From positions 17,437,506-17,501,505 of the forward strand of contig OY804579.1 of assembly GCA_963680875.1 (NCBI GenBank): 64,000 bases of DNA. Direction: 5' to 3'. This DNA is from Bathymodiolus brooksi (lineage: Eukaryota > Mollusca > Bivalvia > Mytilida > Modiolidae). This document shows, in pieces, positions 1-11,500 of the stretch (positions are counted from its first letter, which is position 1; each line of letters starts with the position of its first letter). The position numbers and the translations under genes were made by a program. Below the pieces are notes generated by a model, which did no database searches, was not told the origin of the DNA, and saw nothing but the letters and a program-made list of their open reading frames with translations.

Positions 1-198
1 TGAGGTAACTATGTCTTATAATACTGCTTTGATCAAAGAAACTGTAAATTGTTTAGAATCAGTTTTTATACTTCAGAAAATTTGGTGGTCATATTAAATT
101 AGTTATGGGTATGACGTTGTCGTCCATCAGTAGACAATGGTTTGCATGCAATAACTTTTGTTCTGGTTGACAGATCCTACTGAAATTTTAATACAATG

Positions 199-600
199 AT
201 ACAGTCAAACTTGATTTAAGCAGCTGCTTAAGGGCCGGCGAAAATTGGCTGCTTAATAAAGGTGACCTGTAATTCAAGGTTCACAATTTTATAAGTATTA
301 CAAATATTCCGGAATTAAAACTGTTTCGTCCCTGTCTTTTTCTCTTCCGATCGTTGCTGAAGTTGCTTTCATAATCGTCAAGAACTTCACCTTTCCTTTT
401 GATAATCTGTTGGATTTGGGTTCTTCCAACGCCCATTATCTGTGCTACATCTCGAGAACTTTTCCCACTGTCATGTAGTTTGATGGCTTCAACTCTTTCG
501 GATAACATTAACACCTTGCGTGACATTTTTATGACTGACTGACAAAACAATATCGTTTTTCTTTATTTAAAGCCTTAAATTTTACTCACCTTTTGTGAAC
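199..600 (-). mobile_element. Tigger/pogo-type transposon fragment with CENP-B-like HTH
   Basis: The minus strand encodes an 89-residue open frame (550-281), best read from the internal Met of MSRKVLMLSERVEAIKL. Features: a helix-turn-helix with DSGKSSRDVAQIMGVG followed by TQIQQIIKRK and a basic tail KRKRQ. This is the pattern of the CENP-B/Tigger N-terminal DNA-binding domain. A terminal-repeat-like CAGTCAAACTTG starts at about 202, next to TA, as in Tigger ends. The DDE catalytic part is absent, so this is a relic. Family call moderately sure; borders approximate. Confidence 0.7.
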
Positions 601-990
601 TTACCTGTTACGCCTGTTCTGGACATCTTAATTAAATTAATCAACTTTAATTTAAACTTAATCATCGTAGATAGCCAAGTTCTAGCCTGGGGTTATTCTG
701 TTGACATGTAAACTACGACAGGGGAGATAATTTGTCACATGATCAAATAAGATGTCACGTGACTGAAGCAAAAATCTTAGACAAATATAATGCCTAACCA
801 TGTTAAAATGAGCATAAAACATGACATGGGAGAATTATTTTGATTCTAATAGTAATAGGGCATTTACAGTAATTTTGTAAATCAATGCGACCTTATGGAT
901 ACCCAAGGATTTGGCTGTTCCGATTACCTCCCCGAATGGAAATTTCGCATTCTACGATGAATTACAGAAACAGTAATGACTAAATTAAGC

Positions 991-1526
991 GAAAATAATG
1001 TTACCTATGTTAAAACGTTATAAAAATGATGTTATCTATGTTAAAACGTTATGAAAATGATGTTATCTATGTTAAAACGTTATAAAAATGATGTTATCTA
1101 TGTTAAAACATTATAAAAATGATGTTATCTATGTTAAAACTTTATAAAAATGATGTTATCTATGTTAAAACGTTATAAAAATAATGTTACATATGTTAAA
1201 ACATTATAAAAATGATGTTATCTATGTTAAAACGTTATAAAAATGATGTTATCTATGTTAAAACGTTATAAAAATGATGTTATCTATGTTAAAACATTAT
1301 AAAAATGATGTTATCTATGTTAAAACGTTATAAAAATGATGTTATCTATGTTAAAACGTTATAAAAATGATGTTATCTATGTTAAAACGTTATAAAAATG
1401 ATGTTATCTATGTTAAAACGTTATAAAAATGATGTTATCTATGTTAAAACGTTATGAAAATGATGTTATCTATGTTAAAACGTTATAAAAATAATGTTAT
1501 CTATGTTAAATGTTATAAAAATGATG
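991..1526 (+). repeat. 31-bp tandem array, about 17 copies
   Basis: The unit is ATGATGTTATCTATGTTAAA followed by ACGTTATAAAA, repeated head to tail with few substitutions (ACATTAT and AATAATG variants). It lies within the upstream intron, well away from any exon found here. Confidence 0.95.
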
Positions 1527-1669
1527 GCTTCCATGAATTATTTTGATTCTAGTACGAACAATCTAACATATTTTGAATGAAAGTCAGTATTAAATGGAAA
1601 TCCATTAATAACAAAATCCACTAACCTTCATGTTTACAGTAGTTTTCCTACATTGATAACTATATGGTG

Positions 1670-1885
1670 ATGTAATTAAATTACTGGTATTTTCCAAGTT
1701 GATGGCATTTTGCATATAGCTACTTAAACAGGTAAAATACTCTCAAACTCGTAAAATAAGTCGGCAACCAGCTTGTGTCAATGTCACCAGCGTTCCTTGT
1801 AAACTACGTCACCGGATGACGACAAATTACAAAAGTCAAAGTCGATAGATGGTTGTCTTAAGTATTTTTTTCGGAAAAAATTATG
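1670..1885 (+). repeat. interspersed repeat, copy 1
   Basis: Shares an extended, diverged similarity in the same orientation with about 62,695-62,885. Both contain TTACTGGTATTTT/TTACTGGCATTTT, TTGATGGCATTT, AAACAGGTAAAAT/AAACAAGTGAAAT, a GTTGTCAGC/GTCACCAGC block and CTACGTCAC, and end near GTATTTTTTCGG. No TIR or tail recognised, so the class is unknown. Confidence 0.6.
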
Positions 1886-2331
1886 TGAAGAAACAATTTG
1901 AGAATTTTATGTTGTATGCACCATGGTCCTGTATGTTGTTTGTAATCGGAGAAGACGATGATGCAACAACATGTGCTTTTACAAGGGGGTGTTGTGAAGT
2001 TAGCGGAACAGCCGTAATTAGCCGTTTGTGGAGGACTGCCCCATTTAGGAAAATATGACTTTTTAAACATAGTTAAGACAAATATTCCATTAAGATTCAA
2101 AGAAAACATTATTAATTTCTATTTTTATTACTTTAATTGCTGGTTTACGTGATCAGATAGTGAAAAACACTGGAAAACACCGATAGGACTTCATGCATGT
2201 CCTAAACATAATTGTACTATTTAGAGAATAGGTTTGTTTACAAAGTGAAAGCAGCACGCCATATTAGAATAAAAAATACATATCATAGCATTAAAGGCCT
2301 ATTTAATATTTTATATTTTTCATTTGTCTAG

Positions 2332-2508
2332 GTTGTAGCACCAGTAAGAGAGACATGTTCTCAATGTTTAGGGGTCCTAATCAAGTATTTAAATGCTCCT
2401 GAGGTTGAGGGAGTAGTCATGGTATTGTTACAACTTCTTAGTCAAAGCCAGTGGGAAGTCAGACATGGTGGGCTGCTGGGGTTTAAATATTTATTGGCTG
2501 TTAGGCAG
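2332..2508 (+). CDS. BTAF1: BTAF1 exon 1 of window (HEAT region)
   Basis: 59 codons, phase 0 at both ends. Begins [20 protein letters not shown] and includes [19 protein letters not shown], a highly conserved block of the BTAF1 HEAT region (human about residue 376 onward). Acceptor TCTAG, donor CAG|GTAAGT. Exon numbers are local to this window. Confidence 0.95.
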
Positions 2509-5500
2509 GTAAGTTACAAAGTAACACATTACAGCTGATGTAACTTTTATCCATGATTTGTTCATTTTCTCCCTTTGATCTTTACACATCTATAATATTT
2601 ATTATCTAGCAACAAGAGTGATACAAACATATTATCGTTGATTTCTGTGCAGGCCTCGACATTAACGCTTGTCCGATTGTCCGGTGCCAGTGAAAACTGA
2701 CGTCGGACAAGTAGATCTTGTATCACGGTTGTCCGAAGGGACAAGTGAAAAAATGACTGTCCTACCATTTGAAGGTTATTTTCTATGATAAAAATGTGTT
2801 GCTTTGTCATTTTTACAGACATAAATTTTGTAAATAATCATTTTAATGTGCTTAAAAATATTGGTTTCCATTGAAGTACACTCGCTAATTATAAATGTAA
2901 ACCAAGAGATATTCCGAACATATACTTGATCTGTATCTTTTCAGCAATTTGGTTAAATGACAACTGGCATTAAGTAATTATAATGAAATAGAAATCGATT
3001 TGTCTATAGTGTTTCCTTCCCCTACACAATAATTCCCTGGAAACGTAAATAAAATGTCCATCAGCATGGATCTATATCCCCTGATCTTAGAAAGTACGGA
3101 TTTACAACAAGCGGCGGAGATCAATTCAACCAGAAATGTTAAAGTGTCTGATGTTAATTTCCATTGAGGGACATTCAGTACCTGATTTTGATACACAATC
3201 TGCATTCAATAGATGGCGAACAATGACGTTCAAAGCATCCTGGATTCAATCCACATTATATGATTACCACTTAGATGGGCCTGCTATTCGAGAACCAAAT
3301 TTAGAAATTGACGATTAGACACTCATACCATGATGGCATCGTTTGATACCAATGACTTTATGTCTTATGTCTAAGTGTATGTTAATTTGTTGATTAAAGA
3401 TGTCATGATCATAATTTCTGTTAGTATTAATAATGACAGGATGCGATAATGTTTGTGAGACAATAACCAAAACATTTTACACAAATTGCTGATAATTATT
3501 CTCTAGTTTTTGTAATTTTTATTAAATTTGTATTGGACAATTAAAAAATTGAGTCGGACAAGTATTTTTTTTTGTTAGTTGTCCGAAGGGACAAGTTAAA
3601 AAATATGTTAATGTAGAGGCCTGCTGTGTAACGTTATACTGACATTGTCTTAACAAATCATCGATAAACATGCTATCGTTCAAATGGACTTCTCGTTGCA
3701 TCTCAGTCTTCACCTTCAATTCAAAATGGCTCTGAGAAATCCAATCTCACAAAATAAATCAACAATTGTATGTACATTTTAGTTCTTAACAAGTGTTGAG
3801 TATTTGATGGAATAAGTATTCCCTGTAAATTAATTTGATATTACATGACTTTTATCCTGTAAATATTTTATTCTGTTAAACAGTTTAATGAAATTATGCA
3901 AATAAGTAGGTAGTTACATTCCTCTTCTCCCATAAGATATTGTGTCCTTGTAAATAGAGGGTATTAATCAATGTGCAAGTTTGGTAAGAAAGTAAGTAGT
4001 TAATAGTTTCTGATATGGCATGTAAGATTGCACAACAATTGTTATTTTTACTGGTAAAATATTTGCATGTTTTATTTCTAATGATATTGCAAAATTATAA
4101 TAAATTCACATTGCCATTTTAATAAAAATGGTATATATTATTAAAGCTGCTCCACTGAAAAAAAAACCCCTCATTATCTCATAAAATGATTTCCTACTCC
4201 TTGTAAGGGTTGTTTATAATTTTTAATTGTTGTAGGACATGACAGAAGTATTATTGCCAGCCATTTTGCCATCATTATTTTGTGGCATACAAGATATAAG
4301 TGATGATGTGAGAGCGGTGGCAGCAGCAGCTTTAGTTCCTGTGGCTAACAGTCTAATTACACTCATGCCAATGCAGGTACAGAAAAACAGCATTTAATAA
4401 ACTTTGGGCCAAGCAAAAAAATTGGTGTGGTTTTGATTTTTGACTTGAACACTCCTTCTGCTCGGGAGTAATGCCCCTTCGTTTGCTGAATTTTTTTCCA
4501 GGTTTTTGTTAAACGAGCTCTGTTATGTTAATTATCTGTAATTTATGCACCAGGTCAGGGACCATTAAAGACAGGACAAGTTCAATTTTGAACTTGTACT
4601 TGAGTTATGCCCCTTGATACCTGAAAATACCAATATCTCATTTTCCATTCAAATTTCCTGTTAAGCAGATCATTTGAATTTTATTAAGCAATGTTTTTGA
4701 CCACAATTCACACGTCACTCAAAATTTGGTTACTATTCCTTGAAGGACGCCAGACATTATTAATGACATCATTAATTAGAAGACACAATAAAACAAAACT
4801 AAGTTGATTGCTCTTTTTCAACAAATAACATTCATATCATTGTGACAATCTGATCGAAAGTAAATATTACATAAATGAATGGAGATATTCCTACCATGAT
4901 GTCCCATGCAGTCATGATGGTGCATTACAAAACAGATATCATTATCTTATCAAAAATATAATGAAGCATCAGGCATGATATAACTGAAAAATTGCTCCCT
5001 TGGCATTTAATAACACCCCCACTCACTCCTTATGGGGTTTGGGTTGGATTTGTTGTGTTTAATGCCACTTTCAACAATATTTCAGTTATATCGTGGCAGT
5101 CAATTTTATTGTGGAGGAAATCTGAATACCCGGAGAAAACTCACTCGTTATGTTCTTAAAGTTCTTTCAATATATAAGATCTTTGAAACATTGAAGAATT
5201 AATACACAAATGAAAGAATTATTTTATATTTCAGGTGCCATTTATTGTGTCTTGTCTGTGGGAAACACTGCTTGACCTTGATGACCTCACATCATCAACC
5301 AATAGTATTATGACACTACTGTCAACCATGTTAGCTCATCCACAGGCATCTGTTCTTAACTGGTAAGGCAATCCTGTTTTATTATTTACTTATTATTGCA
5401 GCAGTTAAGTAGTTAGAATATAAAATATATTTGTATATGAATTGTAAAACTACAGTGAACCATGTCTAAGCCAAACCTCCCTGTTCAGAATATACAGGTC

Positions 5501-8500
5501 ATCTGTTCAAATAGGTTAAGGGGGTACCATACACTACAGGGAGATAACTCTTTAAAATCAGTTGAACGTTTTGATCATATGATGTGTGTATGCAGATTTC
5601 AAGCATCTCTGTGATCAAAACCACAGAGAGAAAAGCTGCTATGTGGTTAGTGAATTTATAGCTCTGAGTCTGTTGGTTGGAATTTGTTAAAATTTTGATA
5701 TTTATTACAGTGGATATATTCAAACACACTGCCAAAAAAATAAGAAAATTAAACGAGCAGATCAAATTTTACCTGAAGTGTATGGTACCACCTTAAGTAA
5801 AAAGATTTCCTACATTGGAACTTTTGAAGTTTGGTTTATACAGTATTCAATTTCATTCTGGGTTCTGAATAGACAGGTTTGACTGTATATATATTAATTA
5901 TACTCTAACTAATTGACGAGTTTCATTATCAAAAATATGTGACGAATGACCAAATAACAAATAACTCACAAATGTGTGCAGCCCATGAGTGAGTTACAAC
6001 GTTATTAGGTCATGAGTGGCAAATTTTTTATAATGAAACTTGTCAATTAGTTATAGTATTATTATATAGATAAAAAGATGTTTCGATTAGAATTTAATAC
6101 AAAATGAGTTTAATTGCACTATTTTATGTGTATAGTTTCTAAAAACATGGTAAATTAATTTTTTTGTATACGAAACGTTCAAAGGGAGTTAGTTGTAAAA
6201 CATACAGTAAAGTAGCTCAGACAACGAAATGATGCAAAATATAGCAAGTATGAAAATAAAAGCGATAAAGTCAATGTGAAATGATCGTTTTCATTTAACT
6301 TGGAAAATTCTGTAACTCATAGCTTTCTATATAATTACTAGAAAGAATTGCTCAAAATGTAGTCCTATTTTTTTCAAACTGAAGAATTTGATTCAGTTTT
6401 GTTGTATGAAAACAAATAAATCATATTGTAAATATACTAAGATTTTTTTGTTTTTAGCACATATAGCAAATTTAGGAATTTCTCATGATTGTTCTGAAAT
6501 TTAAATCCTTTGATCTAAAACCTTTTATTATCTCCCTTTGAATTTCAGGTTGACAACACCACTTACAGAGCTAGTTCCACGTTTGTGGCCATTTCTACGT
6601 CACAATATCACTTCAGTCAGGAAGTCAGCATTAGAGACATTTTATACTCTACTGACATTTGAAACACCACAGGTAAGATCAATGTTGATGATTTACTAGT
6701 TTTATGTAATATTTGAAAGACCATCGACACAAATGATGTTATCTGTTGCCTCAGATAAATTTTGATAGCTTTATCTACTCTCCATTGTCAACATAGTTGG
6801 AATTAATTGTATACAGATTAAGATGGTCAATTTTGACAGCTTGGCATGAAGTGAAGAAACACTTTTAACACAAAGAAGCAACACACAACTTACATTTTTT
6901 AAATTTAACATTTATACCCCCACTCGTAGAGATGGGGCTATATTGCAATCACTTTGTCCGTTTGTCCGTCCGTTCACACTTTCGTAACAGATATCTCAGC
7001 TTCTACTGGAAGAAATGATTTGATATTGATATATGGCTTTGGCATGGTGACTTGTACCGTGTCTCCTCTTTCCAGGTTTACCGCACATCTACTTCCTGTT
7101 TACCGTGCGACTTACAAATGAACGAGTGGGGGTATTCTTAGCATGACGTAGCATGCAACATCTTGTTTTTATATTATTATGTATTGTGGAAGATGTTAAT
7201 GATAAAAAAACAAGAAAAATGATATTAGATTCATAATGACACTAAAAATAAATCTTTCCATGAAAACTTATTTAATAATATCTGCACTAAACATATTGAA
7301 TGCCAGTCTTTATGTACAAAGAATATATGAGTTTATTAAAAGACTTTTATTTCATCGTAAGAACTTTCCTCAGAAAGTTTATTGAATAACCCATTACCTG
7401 TGTTAATTTTTAATAAGTGATTTCCAACTTTCTCCATTAATTCATTTCTTGAAAAGGCCTTTGCCAAGAAAAAAGTACCTGTGTTTCTGCTAAAATTCTT
7501 GAAAAAAAAATAGTATAGGTAAGTAGGCAAAACTTTTTTTTTTAACAACGTAATATCTTTTATTCAAATGCTTGCTACAATTAACATGCCAAAAGCCCAA
7601 GCTCCTTTTGGGGTTTCCCTGTTACATCCTGGTCTGATTATCCAGGGCTGTAATCAGAATTACATGAAATATATACAACCTAAATACAATTTCTATTTAA
7701 TACCTTTTGGAAACATTTATTTATTTTCCATTTAGTATATAATTTTTTACTTTCATTAAAAATGTACACTTTTGAATTGTTTTATTTTCTTTTATTCTTT
7801 TAGTAAATATTCATTGACAAATATTCTATAAACATTAATATACTTTGTTTTCTGTTCAGATATTTAATACGATTTGTAGATGGAAAACCCTACAACTGTT
7901 ATCAAAAAATTTAATGCAAAATTGTTTTTATCATCTATCTTATATCCAAGTACTATATGTTTCAAAGTAATTTTGGTTTCTATACCCAAACCCTTCATTA
8001 AATTCTGAAATTTTGTCCAAAACTCTTTTAGAAAGGCACAAGTAATAAAATAATGAGAATAATCTTCATCTAATTTGCAGAAATTATATAAACTATTCCC
8101 AACAATTTTCCATTTGAAAAGTAAAACTTTATTTGGAATAATAAAATGTAAAAGTTTCCATCTGAACATTTTAAGTTTGTTTTCTTCAAGAAATTTGAAA
8201 ATGAAAAAATATAGACTACTTGTATTTGGTTTTGCAGACAACACTAAATAATTAATCCAATACTGTGTATCAATAGGTTTTGAAAATTTAACATTCACCA
8301 GTTTATTATATAATAACTTATTAGACAATGTAGATAAATTAATAAACTGAGCTTTCTGTTTTTAAAATTTCTATCCAATTCTTTGGAAAAGCTTTTTTAA
8401 GAATACTAAATTCAGATATCCAATTAGATTTATTTTTTAATTTTTGAAGAATAAATTCTTGTGTAATTTTACCATTTTTAGCTCACCTTGCCAAAGGCAA

Positions 8501-11500
8501 TGTGAGCTTTTGCCATCACTTGGCATCCGTCGTCCGTTAACTTTTCACATTTTAATCTTCTCCTCTGAAACCCCTTAGCCAAATGAACTGAAACTTGGTA
8601 GGAAGCATCTATGGAAGATCCTCTATAAATGTTGCTCATTTTGTCCCGATCGGTTAACAAGCATGGCCACCACAGGCAATCCTTGTTTCTGATTGGTTTA
8701 TTTCTAAAAAATCTTCTCCTCTGTTAAAAGAAAGATAACTGCCTAAACTGTTAAAAGAAAGATAACTTTTTCCATTATCTCCCTTAGAAATTTACTAATG
8801 CTGATATAGTGTAATATGTTTATTCTATACATTACAAGTAGGTATTCACATTTTAATATTCTTTTTAACAAACCTTGCCAAAGGCAATATGAGCTTTTGC
8901 CATCACTTGGTGTCTGTCGTCTGTCATCCGTTTACTTTTCACATTTTAATCTTCTCCTCTGAAAACACTCAGCCAAATGTACTGAAACTTGGTAGGAAGA
9001 ATCTATGGAAGGTCCTCTCTAAAGAGTGCACATGTTGTTATGATCCATTACCAAACCTGACCGCCACAGGAAAAAAATTCTTGTTTCTGATTGGCAGATT
9101 TTTAAAAAATCTTCTCCTCTGAAACCGCTTGGCCAAATGAACCGAAATTTGGTAGGAAGCATCTTTGGAATATCCTCTATGCAGATTGCTCATTTCGTTC
9201 CGATCGGTTAGCAAACATGGCAACCACATGCAATTCTTGTTTCTGATTGGTCGATTTCTAAAAAATCTTCTCCTTTGAAACTGCTTAGCCATATGAACCG
9301 AAACTTGGTAGGAAGCATCTACATGTATGGAAGGTTCTGTATTAAGTTTCCTCAAAGCAGAATGAAAGGTGAGCGACACAGGCTCAGCCCACTGAGCCTC
9401 TAGTTATCTGTAATATCATTAACAAAAAATATTCCACTATTAATCCATTCTTTAAAGAATAAATTTTTATTTTCAAATGTAATAAATCTATTTCCCCATA
9501 AAATTTGCTTTCTTACATTACTAAATGTTAATGATGAACTTAATTGACCACCACCTGTTTTTATCCAACTGGTCAAAACATTTTTGTAAAATTCGGTGAT
9601 ATTATTTAGAAACTGTTTACGTTTTTTCACATCTATGTTCATATTAAAAATAAGCCATTTTTTCCCAAATGCATTTAAATATTTTAGTGGTATCAGTTTC
9701 CAATTCGAAAATTTTGAGTCAGCTAATCTACTTACCCATGATGCCTTCAAACATATAAAATAACTTTCTATATCTATCATTTTCAGCCCACCCTTCTCAA
9801 AATATCCTAGCAAAACTTTAAAAAATTTTTTTTACATAGGTTATACAGGACAATTATCTGTTTTTAGCAGTGCTTGTTCAAAAATTGCAATAAAACAAAT
9901 GGGTAGGCAGTAAAAATTTGGGTCAGTATGGTCAGCGGTAACACAGGTTTTTTTTTAATTAGATTATTGAAATTTGAACTGGATTAGAAGAAGGATATTG
10001 GCAACCATTTTGATCTTGTTTTCAGCATCCAATTTCAGCCTGGCTGCCTCTGATTTTAACTGATGCTCTTCGTCACATATACCAAAGAAGCCTACTGGAA
10101 GAGAGCTCAGATGTCTTGTCCATGGTTCAGAAAGTCTGGTCTCAGTTACTGCAGAAAGCGCCACTGGAACATCTACTTTCACAGGCTACGCCTTGGCTGG
10201 GAGTGTGGTTGTCACAATGTATGCAGCCATCTAATATCCCCTTTGACCCTGTCTATATGCTTGCTGCAAAGCACAGAGTTAGAGTAAGTGGTAGTACAGC
10301 TTTTTTAATTTGACTGGAGATAGAGTAAGTGGTAGCACAGCTTTTTTAATATGACTGGCATTAGAGTAAGTGGTAGTACAGCTTTTTTAATATGACTGGA
10401 GTTAGAGTAAGTGGTAGTACAGCTTTTTTAATATGACTGGAGTTAGAGTAAGTGGTAGTACAGCTTTTTTAATATGACTGGAGTTAGAGTAAGTAGTAGT
10501 ACAGCTTTTTTAATATGACTGGAGTTAGAGTAAGTGGTAGTACAGCTTTTTTAATATGACTGGAGTTAGAGTAAGTAGTAGTACAGCTTTTTTAATATGA
10601 CTGGAGTTAGAGTAAGTGGTAGTACAGCTTTTTTAATATGACTGGAGTTAGAGTAAGTGGTAGTACAGCTTTTTTAATATGACTGGAGATAGAGTAAGTG
10701 GTAGTACAGCTTTCTTAATATGACTGGAGTTAGAGTAAGTGGTAGTACAGCTTTTTTAATATGACTGGAGATAGAGTAAGTGGTAGTACAGCTTTTTTAA
10801 TATGACTGGAGTTAGAGTAAGTAGTAGTACAGCTTTTTTAATATGACTGGAGTTAGAGTAAGTGGTAGTACAGCTTTTTTAATATGACTGGAGATAGAGT
10901 AAGTGGTAGTACAGCTTTCTTAATATGACTGGAGATAGATTTATCAAATGATATATAACATTAACATGATGTCATTTTGTGACTCTTTAATTTAGAATTA
11001 TTTCAAGCACTGACAATAAATTCTAAAAATGAAAGCATTATCAATATACTATTACAAGTTTGTGTGACATTTTTAGAAATTTGGTAAAAGGGAGACAACT
11101 TGTAATAACATAACAAAATTCATTCACTAAAACCTAAAAGTAGAATTGAATCTTAAGATGAAACTACAGTCAAGCTTGTTTGGAAAAACTATTTAAGACG
11201 GCTAAATTTTAATGATAAAGCATCATGATTGGAAATTGAAAATTCCTTAATTTTTTTTAATTTAAAGTATGTAATATGTTAGTGGTGCCAAGATCAGTCA
11301 ATGAATTCGAAAAAATATTACTGAACACAGAAATAAGATATATTCCAGATTCCTGAAATATCAAGAATGCATTATGTTTCATTAAATTTGTTTCGAGATG
11401 CTTATATATCGAAGATGGCAACAGATTTATGTTATCAACTAAAAATAAATAATAGCAAAAACCTGAAGTTGAAATTGAAGCATAATCCGAAACCCTGTCG

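Larger units (their letters stand above)
1..2331 (+). other. upstream intron of BTAF1, 3' part
   Basis: Sequence before the first visible exon, ending in CATTTGTCTAG at 2321-2331. It holds a Tigger-like fragment (about 199-600), a 31-bp tandem array (991-1526) and an interspersed repeat (about 1670-1880) that recurs at 62.7 kb. I see no coding exon in it. The exons for the N-terminal HEAT repeats must lie further upstream. Confidence 0.8.

Noticed and set aside
1849..2109. Overlapping open frames of 69 and 83 codons on both strands
   Set aside because: No recognisable domain, part of an interspersed repeat, within a BTAF1 intron.
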